Of a stretch of DNA of 46,172 nucleotides, positions 17,693 to 28,166 are shown piece after piece. Position 1 is the first letter of the stretch, and each line of letters begins with the position of its first letter. Under the pieces are notes generated by a model. The model saw only the letters and a program-made list of their open reading frames with translations. It did no database searches and was not told the origin of the DNA. Source of the DNA: Lachnospiraceae bacterium (GTDB taxonomy: Bacteria > Bacillota > Clostridia > Lachnospirales > Lachnospiraceae). The position numbers and the translations under genes were made by a program. The DNA lies in contig QOUV01000016.1 in assembly GCA_003862155.1 (NCBI GenBank), forward strand, positions 1 through 46,172, given 5' to 3'.

Positions 17693-18556
17693 ATGGACAA
17701 AAATAGTATGGATCTCGATGAACTGAAAAGTATACTTAAAGTCACGAAGATACCCATACTTGTTCTGGACCAGAAATGGCACAGGCTCTTCGCCCTCGAG
17801 GGCAAGCCGGACGATATAAAGAAAGCCGAAGTCAGAGTTAATGAGATCCTTAAAGAACAGGGAAAACTGAATAACGAAGTCAGAGAGCTCAAGGTCGTAA
17901 AGAAGAAGCTCATGAAAAATATCGTCGAAAATATGGAAGACACCCATGTCTCGAAAAAGACTCATATGGCGAATGTCGGAGATATGATAGACGAGACAAA
18001 TGAGAAGATCGCGGCCGATGAAGACAGACTTTTAGAGATCCCGAAAGAGCTTAAGGAAGCAAACGACGAGCTGATGATCCTCACTGCCGAATTTTCATAT
18101 GACAAGATGAGGACGAATACAAGCGAGATAAAAGAGATATCTGACTGGATAAAACAGATTCGTGTCGAGCTTAAGAAAAAGATCATCAAAAAGCAGAACC
18201 GCGAGATCAACAACAGAGAGATCTATTCCTATATGCACGATATTTTCGGCAAGGATATGCTCGGGCTTTTTGATATAAAGGCTGATACGGATTTAATACT
18301 TACGAGCAAGGATTCATATATGGCCGAAGTCCAGCCGAAGGACGATGAAGGCGGAACAAAAGGAGAGTGGAGATCGAAGAAGTCCGATGAGAAGCTCAAT
18401 TTCAAGAAGAAATCAGATAAAGAAGAGGAAGGCGGATCTGGCAGCGGCCAGGAGAAAGACAGCACAGAAGAAAGCGATGATGCAGATGGAAAATCTGACG
18501 ACACTGACTCCAGCGAAAGTAAAGAGACTTCTTCCGAAGAGGATTCCGGGAAGTAA
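17693..18556 (+). CDS. Uncharacterised coiled-coil protein with acidic low-complexity tail
   Basis: I do not recognise the family. The 287 residues are cytoplasmic (no signal or membrane segment). A short N-terminal globular part (LKVTKIPILVLDQKWHRLFAL, residues 15-35) leads to a long charged helical region, about 38-185, with heptad-like spacing. A conserved-looking patch (IYSYMHDIFGKDMLGLFDIK, about 180-200) follows, and from about 215 the tail is low-complexity and rich in Ser, Asp, Glu and Lys. GGAGG overlapping the rex stop gives a strong ribosome site. The final 75-80 bases are shared out of frame with nnrD. Its place between rex and nnrD hints at, but does not prove, a link to NAD(P)H homeostasis. 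Confidence 0.75.
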   Translation: MDKNSMDLDELKSILKVTKIPILVLDQKWHRLFALEGKPDDIKKAEVRVNEILKEQGKLNNEVRELKVVKKKLMKNIVENMEDTHVSKKTHMANVGDMIDETNEKIAADEDRLLEIPKELKEANDELMILTAEFSYDKMRTNTSEIKEISDWIKQIRVELKKKIIKKQNREINNREIYSYMHDIFGKDMLGLFDIKADTDLILTSKDSYMAEVQPKDDEGGTKGEWRSKKSDEKLNFKKKSDKEEEGGSGSGQEKDSTEESDDADGKSDDTDSSESKETSSEEDSGK

Positions 18557-19379
18557 CAAGGGCACTTACGGAAAGCTCCTGTGTATCGCAGGAAAAAAAG
18601 AGTGCGCGGGCTGTGCCATCTTAGCCTCTGAAGCGGCACTTCGATCCGGACTTGGAATGGTAAAAGTCCTTAGCGCGAAGTCCAATTTTACGGCGCTTAT
18701 GAGTCATGTGCCGGAGGCACTTTTTTCCTCGGATACTAAAAAAGAAGCGCTTTCAGGTGATTTTTCCTGGGCGGATGCAATCGTTATAGGACCGGGGATC
18801 GGGACCGGGAAAAAGGCGGCTGCAGTTCTTGCAGACGTTCTTTCGACCAGAGGGATTCCTGCCGTAATAGACGCTGACGGGATTAACCTTATTTCAGAGG
18901 ATGAAGGCCTGAGGGATGCTCTTAGGGAAAAGGCAGAAGAAGATACCGTAATACTTACTCCGCACCTGATGGAGATGAGCAGGTTTACAGGTATCCCACC
19001 TGCTCTTATAAAAAACGATATTGCAAACACAGCGCTCTCCTATGCGAGGTCGTACAACACTGTAATAGCGCTAAAAGACGCCAGGACAGTCACGGCATCC
19101 CCGGAGGGAGACCTGATAAAAAATACTACTGGGAACAATGGAATGTCTACGGCAGGTTCAGGTGACGTGCTCGCTGGACTTGCCGGCTCGCTTCTGGCCC
19201 AGGGACTTAACGGTTTTCGGGCGGCATCAATTGCAGTCTTTTTGCACGGCCTGGCCGGAGACATTGCAGCAGACAGATATGGAGTCCGGGGCATGAAAGC
19301 TATGGATATAGCGGAGTCACTGCCGGAAGCATTTTTGAAAGTGGAGGAAGATAATGGATTTTTACAGGATATGCGCTAA
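18477..19379 (+). CDS. nnrD: ADP/ATP-dependent NAD(P)H-hydrate dehydratase
   Basis: This ~300-residue ribokinase-fold enzyme dehydrates S-NAD(P)HX, repairing damaged NADH and NADPH. Motifs include LLPKRIPGSNKGTYGK (N-terminal family signature), VIGPGIGTGKKAA, VIDADGINLIS, ILTPHLMEMSRFTG and the catalytic GNNGMSTAGSGDVLAGLAG. There is no fused epimerase (NnrE) domain. The frame is open from 18345, but similarity begins about 10 residues after the ATG cluster at 18477/18480/18486, so the start is one of these; the ribosome site is weak (GAAAG). The gene therefore begins inside the coiled-coil gene in another frame and is probably translationally coupled to it. Confidence 0.88.
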   Translation: MMQMENLTTLTPAKVKRLLPKRIPGSNKGTYGKLLCIAGKKECAGCAILASEAALRSGLGMVKVLSAKSNFTALMSHVPEALFSSDTKKEALSGDFSWADAIVIGPGIGTGKKAAAVLADVLSTRGIPAVIDADGINLISEDEGLRDALREKAEEDTVILTPHLMEMSRFTGIPPALIKNDIANTALSYARSYNTVIALKDARTVTASPEGDLIKNTTGNNGMSTAGSGDVLAGLAGSLLAQGLNGFRAASIAVFLHGLAGDIAADRYGVRGMKAMDIAESLPEAFLKVEEDNGFLQDMR

Positions 19380-20517
19380 GGTCGACTTAAACGCCATTGA
19401 AGAAAATATACATGCAGTGAAATTAAGATGTCCGGATCAGAAGATCTACGCTGTGATGAAGGCCGACGGCTATGGATTCGGAGCGGTTCCGATCGCAAAG
19501 GATCTGGAAAAAGACGATGAGATCTACGGCTATGCAGCGGCCACCGCAGAGGAAGCTTACGAGCTTCTCGAAGCCGGCATCAAAAAGCCGATACTGATCC
19601 TTGGGTTTACGTTCACCCACTCTTACGAGAGGATTATAAGAGAGGGAGTGCGCCCTGTCATTTTCACTAAAAAAATGGCTGACGATTATGCTTCATATGC
19701 CAGGCAGCTGGGAAAGAAGGTGTTCTGCCATATCGGAGTCGATACCGGAATGAGCCGTATCGGCTACCAGGTAAATGAGGGGAGCGCCGACGAGATCGCT
19801 GCTATTTTTAAAGAGCACTCTGAACTTGTGCCGGAGGGAATTTTTACACATTTTGCGAGAGCAGATGAGGGCGCAGATACAAGTCATACCGACGAGCAGT
19901 ATGCGAAGTTTATGCATATGATCGATATGTTAAAGGTGCGCGGAGTTAATTTTAAGATCCGCCACTGCTGCAACTCGGCTGCATCGATGGAATACACAAA
20001 GGACAAGCTCGACGCGGTGCGTCTCGGAGTTACGATGTACGGCATGTGGCCTTCAGACGATGTGGACCACAGCTTCCCGATACACAGAGCTGTTTCACTC
20101 GTTTCGCATATCGTCCACTTAAAGACAATTTCTGCCGGCACTGAAGTAAGTTACGGCGGGACCTATGTCGCAAAGGCTCCTACAAAGATCGCCACTGTCC
20201 CGGTAGGATACGCAGACGGATATCCGAGGTCTCTTTCAGGCAAGGCGGATGTTATTATCCATGGAAAGAGATGTCCGATCGTCGGCAGGATATGCATGGA
20301 CCAGATGATGGTCGATGTGTCTGATGTGCCGGACGTCGCACCGATGGACGAGGTCACTCTTATCGGAAAAGACGGAGACGAGGAGATCACCGTTGAGGAG
20401 CTCGGAGATCTTTCAGGAAGATTTAACTATGAGCTCGCCTGCGACCTTGGAATCAGGATTCCAAGACTCTACTACAGGAACGGCGAAATGGTGGAGAAGA
20501 AGAAATTCTACAAGTAA
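19354..20517 (+). CDS. alr: Alanine racemase
   Basis: This 387-residue PLP enzyme interconverts L- and D-alanine for peptidoglycan synthesis. The PLP lysine lies in VMKADGYGFGA (K36) and the catalytic tyrosine in PVGYADGYPR (Y286). GRICMDQMMVDVSD contains the conserved region of the active-site entrance. The ATG at 19354 has GGAGG 7-11 bases upstream, inside nnrD, so the genes overlap by 26 bases. Neighbouring nnrD and the CBS/CorC gene (2-base gap) are probably in the same transcript. Confidence 0.96.
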   Translation: MDFYRICAKVDLNAIEENIHAVKLRCPDQKIYAVMKADGYGFGAVPIAKDLEKDDEIYGYAAATAEEAYELLEAGIKKPILILGFTFTHSYERIIREGVRPVIFTKKMADDYASYARQLGKKVFCHIGVDTGMSRIGYQVNEGSADEIAAIFKEHSELVPEGIFTHFARADEGADTSHTDEQYAKFMHMIDMLKVRGVNFKIRHCCNSAASMEYTKDKLDAVRLGVTMYGMWPSDDVDHSFPIHRAVSLVSHIVHLKTISAGTEVSYGGTYVAKAPTKIATVPVGYADGYPRSLSGKADVIIHGKRCPIVGRICMDQMMVDVSDVPDVAPMDEVTLIGKDGDEEITVEELGDLSGRFNYELACDLGIRIPRLYYRNGEMVEKKKFYK

Positions 20518-20519
20518 AT

Positions 20520-21362
20520 ATGGGTATTTTTTCTAAAAAAGACAGGAAGAGAAGTCTTCACAATTTAGATCCCGATATTACAGAGGAAGAACTCATCTCG
20601 ATGGTGGATACCAGCCGCCGCCAGGGAAATATCCTCGCGTCTGAAGCCGCGATGATCAAAAATATTTTTTCATTCGACGAAAAGGACGCGAAGGACATCA
20701 TGACGCACAGGGCCGATATTGAAGCCTTAGACGGCGACTGCACATTAAAAGATGCGATAGATACCTTTGACAACAGCCACTTTTCAAGGTTTCCGGTCTA
20801 CATAAAGGACCTTGACAATATCATCGGGACTATCCACATGAAGGAGCTTATGCACTTTTCGCTCCAGCATCAGGATTACGACAAGAAGATCAGGGATATT
20901 GATGGGCTTATAAGAAAGGCACAGTTTATACCTGAGACTCACTCGATAAACACTCTTTTTACGCAGATGCAGTTCGAGAAGCTGCATCTTATGATCGTGC
21001 TCGACGAGTACGGCCAGACGTCCGGGCTTGTTACGATGGAGGATATCTTAGAGGAGATAGTCGGGAACATTCAGGATGAGCACGACGAGGAAGAACAGCT
21101 TATCATAGAAAAAGGCCCGGGGGTTTTCATTATGAGTGGAAAGACTCCGCTGTCTGACGTATCTGAGAGACTTGGAGTCGATCTGTCCAATTTTGAAGAT
21201 GAGATAGAGACTTTAAACGGGCTTCTTATGTACATTCACGGCAGCGTTCCTGTCGATGGGAAGAGCTTTGTGGTGACTGCGTTTGGCTTCAAATTTACAG
21301 TCCTCTCTGTCCACGACAGAGTCATCACAAAGGTGAAGGTTGAAAGAAATCAGCAAAAATGA
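20520..21362 (+). CDS. CBS-domain / CorC-HlyC transporter-associated protein
   Basis: This 280-residue soluble protein resembles CorC/TlyC without the N-terminal DUF21 membrane domain. Residues about 55-185 hold two CBS motifs (DIMTHRADIEALD, FSRFPVYIKDLDNIIGTIHMKEL, then LHLMIVLDEYGQTSGLVTMEDILEEIVGNI). Residues about 195-275 form the transporter-associated CorC_HlyC domain (VDLSNFEDEIETLNGLL). Family members are implicated in magnesium/cobalt handling; the older haemolysin label is not supported here. It starts 2 bases after alr. Confidence 0.88.
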   Translation: MGIFSKKDRKRSLHNLDPDITEEELISMVDTSRRQGNILASEAAMIKNIFSFDEKDAKDIMTHRADIEALDGDCTLKDAIDTFDNSHFSRFPVYIKDLDNIIGTIHMKELMHFSLQHQDYDKKIRDIDGLIRKAQFIPETHSINTLFTQMQFEKLHLMIVLDEYGQTSGLVTMEDILEEIVGNIQDEHDEEEQLIIEKGPGVFIMSGKTPLSDVSERLGVDLSNFEDEIETLNGLLMYIHGSVPVDGKSFVVTAFGFKFTVLSVHDRVITKVKVERNQQK

Positions 21363-21368
21363 TAAAAT
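21340..21368 (+). promoter_or_regulatory. Candidate yebC promoter
   Basis: TTGAAA (21340-21345), a 17-base spacer and TAAAAT (21363-21368), overlapping the 3' end of the CBS gene. A strong AAAGGA ribosome site precedes the yebC ATG. Confidence 0.6.
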
Positions 21369-21406
21369 AAACATTGATAATTTTTTAAGAAAGGAATTTT
21401 TATAAA

Positions 21407-22141
21407 ATGTCAGGACATTCAAAGTTCGCGAACATCAAGCACAAGAAAGAGAAAAATGATGCTGCAAAGGGAAAGGTCTTCACAGTCATTGGACGTGAGC
21501 TCGCCGTTGCAGTTAAGGAGGGAGGTCCTGATCCTGCAAATAACAGTAAGCTCCGCGATGTTATCGCGAAGGCCAAGGCTGCGAATATGCCGAAGGATAC
21601 TATAGAGCGTGGAATCAAGAAGGCAGCAAATGATGCGAACAGCGTCAACTACGAGACAGTCACTTACGAGGGCTATGGTCCTGGCGGTACAGCCATCATA
21701 GTTCAGGCTCTTACGGACAACAAGAACCGTACAGCCGCAGATGTAAGAAATGCTTTCTCAAAGGGCCACGGAAATATAGGTACACAGGGGTGCGTATCCT
21801 ATATGTTTGATAAAAAGGGACAGATCATCGTTGACAAAGAGGAGTGCGATCAGGATGCCGATACTCTTATGATGACAGCTCTCGATGCTGGAGCAGATGA
21901 TTTCCAGGAGGAGGACGACTCCTATGTTATCCTGACTGCTCCTGAGGATTTCTCGACAGTCAGAGAGAAGCTCGAGGAAGAGAATATTCCTATGGCCGAC
22001 GCTTCGGTTACTATGATCCCTCAGAATTACGTGACTCTTGAAAAGGAAGAGGACAAGACCAATCTTCAGAGAATTCTCGACTGGCTCGATGACGACGAGG
22101 ATGTCCAGGAAGTATATAACAACTGGAACGAAGAGGACTGA
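21407..22141 (+). CDS. YebC/PmpR family protein
   Basis: This 244-residue protein has the family N-terminus MSGHSKFANIKHKKEKNDAA and the VTYEGYGPGGTAIIVQALTDN core. YebC-type proteins were described as transcription regulators, and more recent work ties them to relief of ribosome stalling on proline-rich stretches. The sequence does not distinguish these roles. Length is normal. It has its own candidate promoter and is followed 28 bases later by glgA. Confidence 0.93.
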   Translation: MSGHSKFANIKHKKEKNDAAKGKVFTVIGRELAVAVKEGGPDPANNSKLRDVIAKAKAANMPKDTIERGIKKAANDANSVNYETVTYEGYGPGGTAIIVQALTDNKNRTAADVRNAFSKGHGNIGTQGCVSYMFDKKGQIIVDKEECDQDADTLMMTALDAGADDFQEEDDSYVILTAPEDFSTVREKLEEENIPMADASVTMIPQNYVTLEKEEDKTNLQRILDWLDDDEDVQEVYNNWNEED

Positions 22142-22169
22142 TTCCTATCAGTGAAGGAGGATAAAGGTT

Positions 22170-23636
22170 ATGAAGAGGATACTTTACGCGGCTAGTGAGT
22201 GCTTTCCATTTGTGAAGACCGGGGGTCTTGCAGATGTAGTGGCAGCTCTTCCGAAGGAGTTCGATAAGAGCCAGTGGGATGTCAGGGTAGTAATTCCGGA
22301 TTATACCTGCATACCGCCACAGTTCCGCGACCAGTTCAAGTTTGTCACGAGCTTCCAGATGAACGGAGGCCCGGACATGGGCATGAAGTATGTAGGAGTC
22401 ATGGAATACGAGTACATGGGCGTCCACTATTACTTCATCGACAACTTAGAGTATTTCGAATGCTTTTATCCTTACGGTGATGCGAGATATGACATTGAGA
22501 AGTTCACCTTTTTTGACAAGGCAGTTCTCTCGATGCTTCCGGTCATCGATTTCAAGCCGGATCTTATCCACTGTCACGACTGGCAGACAGGATTTATTCC
22601 GGTTTATCTGAAGAACGAGTTCCAGGCGAACCCGTTTTTCCATGGCATAAAGACTATAATGACCATCCACAACCTGAAGTTCCAGGGTGTATGGGATATC
22701 GATACCATGATGGGGTTATCGGGCTTCCCGGCAGAGCTTTTCACGCCGGACAAGCTCGAGTTCAATAAAGCTGGAAATATGTTAAAGGGCGGTATCGTAT
22801 ACGCCGACTATATCACGACAGTTTCACCTACATACTGCGAGGAGATTCAGACACCTGAGTATGGAGAGGGACTTGACGGACTTCTGTCCTCGAGACATTT
22901 CGATATGCAGGGTATCGTGAATGGTATCGACACGATCACCTATGATCCGTCGACTGACATGTCTATTTTCAAGCAGTACGATGTATCAAATTTCCGCCGC
23001 AACAAGAAGGTAAATAAAGAGAAGCTCCAGGAGGAGCTCGGACTTGCAGTCGATGGCAAGAAGTACATGATAGGTCTCGTCTCGAGACTTACCGACCAGA
23101 AGGGCCTCGACCTGATAAATTACTGCATGGACGGTATTGCGGATGAGAATACGCAGTTCGTTGTCTGCGGCACCGGTGAGAACAGATACGAGAATATGTT
23201 CCGTCACTATGCGTGGAAGTATCCGGACAGGATTTCTGCAAATATCTGCTACTCCGAAGACCTCGCGAGAAAGCTCTACGCAGCCTGCGATGCATTTCTT
23301 ATGCCGTCGCGGTTTGAGCCTTGCGGACTGACTCAGCTTATCTCTTTCAGATACGGCACAGTGCCTATCGTAAGGGAGACTGGCGGACTCAAGGATACCG
23401 TAGAGCCTTACAACGAGTACGAGAAGACCGGCGACGGTTTTTCATTCAAAAATTACAACGGCGATGAGCTTTTAAATATCGTAAACTACTCCAAGTACAT
23501 CTTCTTTACGAAGAAGGCTGACTGGAACAAGATGGCAGAGCGCGATATGAAGAAGGATTACTCATGGAACGCATCGAAGTTCAAATATGAGGGCCTCTAC
23601 AATTACCTCTGCGGCTGGTTAGAGCAGGAAGGTTAA
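22170..23636 (+). CDS. glgA: Glycogen (starch) synthase, ADP-glucose type
   Basis: This 488-residue GT5 glycosyltransferase elongates alpha-1,4-glucan from ADP-glucose. The KTGGLADVVAALPK motif (K16) binds ADP-glucose, and DLIHCHDWQTGFIPVYLKN follows. The C-terminal GT-B half has GLVSRLTDQKGLDLI and FLMPSRFEPCGLTQLISFRYG. Length is normal. The start codon follows GAAGGAGG. No other glycogen genes (glgB, glgC, glgP) are in the window, so it is not in a glycogen operon here. Confidence 0.95.
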   Translation: MKRILYAASECFPFVKTGGLADVVAALPKEFDKSQWDVRVVIPDYTCIPPQFRDQFKFVTSFQMNGGPDMGMKYVGVMEYEYMGVHYYFIDNLEYFECFYPYGDARYDIEKFTFFDKAVLSMLPVIDFKPDLIHCHDWQTGFIPVYLKNEFQANPFFHGIKTIMTIHNLKFQGVWDIDTMMGLSGFPAELFTPDKLEFNKAGNMLKGGIVYADYITTVSPTYCEEIQTPEYGEGLDGLLSSRHFDMQGIVNGIDTITYDPSTDMSIFKQYDVSNFRRNKKVNKEKLQEELGLAVDGKKYMIGLVSRLTDQKGLDLINYCMDGIADENTQFVVCGTGENRYENMFRHYAWKYPDRISANICYSEDLARKLYAACDAFLMPSRFEPCGLTQLISFRYGTVPIVRETGGLKDTVEPYNEYEKTGDGFSFKNYNGDELLNIVNYSKYIFFTKKADWNKMAERDMKKDYSWNASKFKYEGLYNYLCGWLEQEG

Positions 23637-23654
23637 AAGGTAAAAAGAGCAGGA

Positions 23655-26441
23655 ATGTCAGACAAAAAAAGGAAAAAAGCTGCAAAAAAGAGACAGGACA
23701 AAGCACCTGATTCAGAGGTGAGAAGAGACCTATATCTGTGGCTTTCCTTGGCGGTCTGCATCCTGCTCTTTTTGAGTAACTTAGGAGTTGGCGGACCGGT
23801 AGGGGGAGCGGCAGGCCGCTTTTTCTTTGGGCTTTTCGGACTCATAAATTATGTGCTTCCGATAGTCCTCCTCTTCGGGATATTTTTTGCAGTATCAAAT
23901 AAAGGCAATGCCATTGCGACAGTAAAGATCGTTGCGGCATTTTTCTTTATAGTATTTTTAGACGGCATCGTTTCTGTCATTTTATTCGGGCAGAATCAGC
24001 CGTCGCCTGCCAGGGCGTATCTTTCGTGTTACGAAGAAAAAAGCGGAGGCGGCATGATCGGCACCCTTATCGCGATTCCCTTCGAAAAGGGATTCGGGAC
24101 CGTTGCCACGATCCTTCTTTTTCTTATTTTTATGATAATCTGCCTGGTCCTCGTGACCGAGAAGGGACTTCTTAGCAGATTCATCGATAAAAAGTCACGC
24201 GATTTCCACGAGAGGCAGGAGAGACGGCGCGAGGAGGACTTGGAAGAGGACCCTCCAGAGAGGAGAACCCGCAGTAGAGAATTAAAAAGAGCTTCCCATG
24301 TTGTCACTGAAAGCAATATCATTCCCTCCGCTGATCAGTTTATTAAAAAGCCCGATGACAAGAAGCAGGGGCTTCGGGAGATAACGAGAGGCGACATCGA
24401 GTCAAAAGAGAAAAACGCCTCCGAAAAGAGACAGGAGATACCGGAACCTGTTGAAAAGCAGGAAGTCGACCTCTACAGCGGAAAAGACGTAAAGACTCAC
24501 ATACATATGGGAATTTTCGGAAGGGATCGCAGCAGGACAGCTGAAGAGAAAAAGACTTCAGAGCTAAGAGACTTCGATGAACCGGAGGTATCTGAAGTTA
24601 CAGTTACTGAGGTAAACTCAGATTCAGAGGCACAGGAGGCTGCACCGGTATCTGAGAATGTGGATTTCGATACAGAATATACGAACCAGACCCAGAGTGA
24701 ACCGGATACGACCGACTATAAGCCAGAGACATATCAGGAAGACGCATACGAGCCTGCCGACGATGTTCAGATAATTAAGGCTGAACCTGACGAGCAGGAC
24801 GAGCCTGAAACTGTATGTCAGGACGAGACAGAGCCCGCGTGGCATACAGCAGCAGCGCAGCGACAGGATAAGCCGGTGGCTGCAGCAGGGCCGCAGCCTT
24901 CAGTTGCAGAACCGCAGACGGCTCCACCTGAGCCGCCGGTCGAAAGGCCTTATCAGTTCCCGCCGGCTTCGCTTCTTACTGAGATGAAGCAGAACGGAGG
25001 AGGAGACTCGGAAGAGTATCTGCAGGAGACTGCGCAGAAGCTTGAAGTAACACTTAAGAATTTCGGTGTCGATGTCACGGTTACCGATGTGACCTGTGGC
25101 CCTGCCGTGACCAGATATGAGCTGCACCCTAAGCTTGGAGTAAAGGTCTCAAAGATCGTAAATCTGGCGGATGACATCAAGTTAAACCTCGCTGCAAGAG
25201 ATATAAGGATCGAGGCCCCGATTCCTGGAAAGAGCGCAGTGGGAATCGAAGTCCCTAATAAAAATATCCTGACTGTTCCATTCAGAGAGATGGTCGAGTC
25301 AAAGGAATTCAAAGAGGCGAAGTCAAAGATAGCTTTTGCCGCAGGGCGGGACATTGCAGGACAGGTCGTAATCTCTGATATTGCGAAGATGCCGCACCTT
25401 CTTATCGCCGGAGCCACAGGTTCCGGAAAGTCGGTCTGCATCAATACTATAATCATGAGCATCCTCTACAGGGCAAAACCCGACGAGGTGAAATTTATAA
25501 TGATCGACCCTAAGGTCGTCGAACTTTCAGTGTACAACGGAATTCCTCACCTGATGATCCCGGTAGTCACTGATCCGAAAAAGGCAGCAGGCGCCCTGAA
25601 CTGGGCAGTCCACGAGATGGATGACAGGTACAAACAGTTCGCTGCAGCCGGAGTTCGTGACATCAAAGGCTTCAATAAAAAAATTCACCACGGCTGCATG
25701 ACGAACAGCGACGGAGTTGAGGTCAACGTCAAGAAGATGCCTCAGATCGTTATCATCGTAGACGAGCTCGCGGATCTTATGATGCAGTCTCCGAAGGAAG
25801 TCGAGGCTTCAATCTGCAGACTGGCCCAGCTTGCCAGAGCCTGCGGAATCCATCTTGTCATCGCGACACAGAGGCCATCTGTAAATGTCATAACAGGACT
25901 TATCAAGGCAAATATGCCCAGCCGAATTGCATTTGCAGTGACAAGCGGCGTTGATTCGAGGACTATCCTCGATATGAACGGAGCCGAGAAGCTGCTTGGA
26001 AAGGGCGATATGCTCTATTTCCCGCAGGGCTATGTAAAGCCGGTCCGTGTGCAGGGAGCCTTTGTACCGGATGAGGATGTATCGAGAGTCGTCTCATTTT
26101 TAAAGAGTGAAAATGAAGCCGCTGCAGAGGACACGGCCGAGATAAATGATTTTATAGAGCAGGCGACGAGTTCGGATGCAGTCGCTATTTCAGACGGAAC
26201 AGAGCCGGACGACAGCAGAGACCAGTACTTTGCAGATGCCGGAAGGCTCGTTATCGAGAAGCAGAAGGGCTCCATTGGAATGCTCCAGAGAAATTTTAAA
26301 ATAGGTTTCAACCGTGCCGCAAGGATCATGGATCAGCTCGAAGAAGCAGGGGTTGTCGGTTCAGAAATAGGCACCAAGCCGCGGACAGTCAGGATGACAC
26401 TTCCGGAATTTGAAGAGTGGCTTAAGAGTGCCGGCAATTAG
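23655..26441 (+). CDS. ftsK: DNA translocase FtsK/SpoIIIE
   Basis: This 928-residue membrane-anchored, ATP-driven DNA pump clears chromosomes from the division or sporulation septum. Four membrane segments lie at about residues 25-180. A long hydrophilic Glu/Pro/Gln-rich linker follows, to about 425. The motor has Walker A GATGSGKS (about 586-593), Walker B region [13 protein letters not shown] and [24 protein letters not shown]. The last 65 residues ([35 protein letters not shown]) are the gamma winged-helix that reads KOPS/SRS-type polarity sequences. FtsK and SpoIIIE cannot be told apart from sequence alone. Confidence 0.96.
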   Translation: MSDKKRKKAAKKRQDKAPDSEVRRDLYLWLSLAVCILLFLSNLGVGGPVGGAAGRFFFGLFGLINYVLPIVLLFGIFFAVSNKGNAIATVKIVAAFFFIVFLDGIVSVILFGQNQPSPARAYLSCYEEKSGGGMIGTLIAIPFEKGFGTVATILLFLIFMIICLVLVTEKGLLSRFIDKKSRDFHERQERRREEDLEEDPPERRTRSRELKRASHVVTESNIIPSADQFIKKPDDKKQGLREITRGDIESKEKNASEKRQEIPEPVEKQEVDLYSGKDVKTHIHMGIFGRDRSRTAEEKKTSELRDFDEPEVSEVTVTEVNSDSEAQEAAPVSENVDFDTEYTNQTQSEPDTTDYKPETYQEDAYEPADDVQIIKAEPDEQDEPETVCQDETEPAWHTAAAQRQDKPVAAAGPQPSVAEPQTAPPEPPVERPYQFPPASLLTEMKQNGGGDSEEYLQETAQKLEVTLKNFGVDVTVTDVTCGPAVTRYELHPKLGVKVSKIVNLADDIKLNLAARDIRIEAPIPGKSAVGIEVPNKNILTVPFREMVESKEFKEAKSKIAFAAGRDIAGQVVISDIAKMPHLLIAGATGSGKSVCINTIIMSILYRAKPDEVKFIMIDPKVVELSVYNGIPHLMIPVVTDPKKAAGALNWAVHEMDDRYKQFAAAGVRDIKGFNKKIHHGCMTNSDGVEVNVKKMPQIVIIVDELADLMMQSPKEVEASICRLAQLARACGIHLVIATQRPSVNVITGLIKANMPSRIAFAVTSGVDSRTILDMNGAEKLLGKGDMLYFPQGYVKPVRVQGAFVPDEDVSRVVSFLKSENEAAAEDTAEINDFIEQATSSDAVAISDGTEPDDSRDQYFADAGRLVIEKQKGSIGMLQRNFKIGFNRAARIMDQLEEAGVVGSEIGTKPRTVRMTLPEFEEWLKSAGN

Positions 26442-26477
26442 AGATTACTTGTAAACAGGATGTTGAAAGGAAAAAGA

Positions 26478-28148
26478 ATGAAGTCAGACATTGAGATCGC
26501 ACAGGAAGCCGAGAAACTCCCAATCCAGAAAGTAGCAGAAAACGCCGGAATCCCGGTTGATTCCCTTGAGCTCTACGGAAAGTACAAAGCCAAGCTCTCC
26601 GAGGAGTATCTGAAGGAGCTATCCGGAAAGAAAAACGGCAGACTGGTCCTCGTTACGGCAATCAATCCTACACCTGCAGGTGAGGGTAAGACGACTACAA
26701 CTATCGGACTTGTGGACGCTTTAAACAAGCGCGGCAGGAAGGCAGTCGCAGCACTTCGTGAACCTTCACTCGGCCCATGTTTTGGCATAAAGGGTGGAGC
26801 TGCCGGAGGCGGATATGCCCAGGTAGTTCCGATGGAAGAGCTGAACCTGCATTTTACAGGTGATTTTCATGCTATTACATCTGCGAATAACCTTCTTGCG
26901 GCAATGCTTGACAACCACATTCAGAAGGGCAATAAGCTGGGAATAGATCCTAGAAGCGTTGTCTGGAAGCGCTGCATGGATATGAACGACAGAGTTCTTA
27001 GAAATATAGTCGTTGGCCTCGGCAAGAAGTCAGACGGAATGCCAAGAGAGGATCACTTCGTGATCTCGGTTGCGAGTGAAGTCATGGCAGTGTTCTGCCT
27101 GGCAGAGAATCTGCATGACTTAAAGGAACGCCTTAAGAAGATAATCGTCGCCTATAATTTCGACGGAGAGCCTGTTACGGCAGATGACCTCAAGGCTACA
27201 GGCGCCATGGCAGCTCTGCTCGTAGACGCATTAAAGCCTAACATCATACAGACACTTGAGCACAATCTCGCTGTAGTTCATGGAGGACCGTTTGCAAATA
27301 TCGCGCATGGCTGCAACTCAGTCCGCGCCACACAGGCAGCACTTAAACTTGGAGATATCGCTGTTACAGAGGCAGGTTTTGGAGCTGACCTCGGAGCAGA
27401 GAAGTTCTTTGATATCAAGTGCAGAATGTCAGGCCTTAAGCCAGATGCGGTAGTTCTTGTTGCCACAGTCCGCGCATTAAAGTATAATGGCGGAGTAGAT
27501 AAAAATAACCTTAAAGAAGAAAATCTCGACGCCTTGAAGAAGGGCATCGTAAACCTCGAAAAGCACATCGAAAACCTGCAGAAGTTTGGAGTGCCAATCG
27601 TAGTTACCCTGAACTCATTCGACACAGATACAGAGGCAGAGATAAGTTACGTAAAGAAATTCTGTGAAGACAGAGGATGTGAATTTGCCATCTCAGAAGT
27701 CTTTGCTAAAGGCGGAGAGGGCGGACTTGCCCTTGCTGACAAGGTTATCGAGACACTCGATAATAAGAAGGGAGACTTCAGGCTCCTCTATCCTGATGAC
27801 ATGCCACTCGAGCAGAAGGTCGAGACAGTCGCAAAGGAGATTTACGGAGCAGACGGAGTTACCTGGGAGAAGTCAGCATTGAAGAGCCTTCAGAAGCTTA
27901 AAGACCTGGGTATGGATAATCTGCCTGTCTGCATGGCAAAGACACAGTATTCACTCTCAGATGACGCGAAGAAGCTGGGACGCCCTTCAGGATTTACAGT
28001 CCATGTCCGCGAGGTTTACCCTTCGGCGGGAGCTGGATTTGTAGTCATCGTTCTCGGAAATATTATGACGATGCCTGGCCTTCCGACGCATCCGGCAGCA
28101 GAGAATATCGATGTCACGGACGACGGACGCATTACGGGCCTGTTCTAA
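26478..28148 (+). CDS. fhs: Formate--tetrahydrofolate ligase
   Basis: This 556-residue enzyme makes 10-formyl-THF from formate, ATP and THF, the entry to the C1 pool in purine synthesis and, in acetogens, the methyl branch of the Wood-Ljungdahl pathway. The nucleotide loop is [14 protein letters not shown] (about 64-77), and [22 protein letters not shown] is a family signature. Length is typical. I choose the ATG at 26478 because GAAAGGA sits 6-12 bases upstream; the in-frame ATG at 26460 precedes that site. folD follows directly, forming a C1 cassette. Confidence 0.97.
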   Translation: MKSDIEIAQEAEKLPIQKVAENAGIPVDSLELYGKYKAKLSEEYLKELSGKKNGRLVLVTAINPTPAGEGKTTTTIGLVDALNKRGRKAVAALREPSLGPCFGIKGGAAGGGYAQVVPMEELNLHFTGDFHAITSANNLLAAMLDNHIQKGNKLGIDPRSVVWKRCMDMNDRVLRNIVVGLGKKSDGMPREDHFVISVASEVMAVFCLAENLHDLKERLKKIIVAYNFDGEPVTADDLKATGAMAALLVDALKPNIIQTLEHNLAVVHGGPFANIAHGCNSVRATQAALKLGDIAVTEAGFGADLGAEKFFDIKCRMSGLKPDAVVLVATVRALKYNGGVDKNNLKEENLDALKKGIVNLEKHIENLQKFGVPIVVTLNSFDTDTEAEISYVKKFCEDRGCEFAISEVFAKGGEGGLALADKVIETLDNKKGDFRLLYPDDMPLEQKVETVAKEIYGADGVTWEKSALKSLQKLKDLGMDNLPVCMAKTQYSLSDDAKKLGRPSGFTVHVREVYPSAGAGFVVIVLGNIMTMPGLPTHPAAENIDVTDDGRITGLF

Positions 28149-28166
28149 GAAATAGATTGGAGAAAT

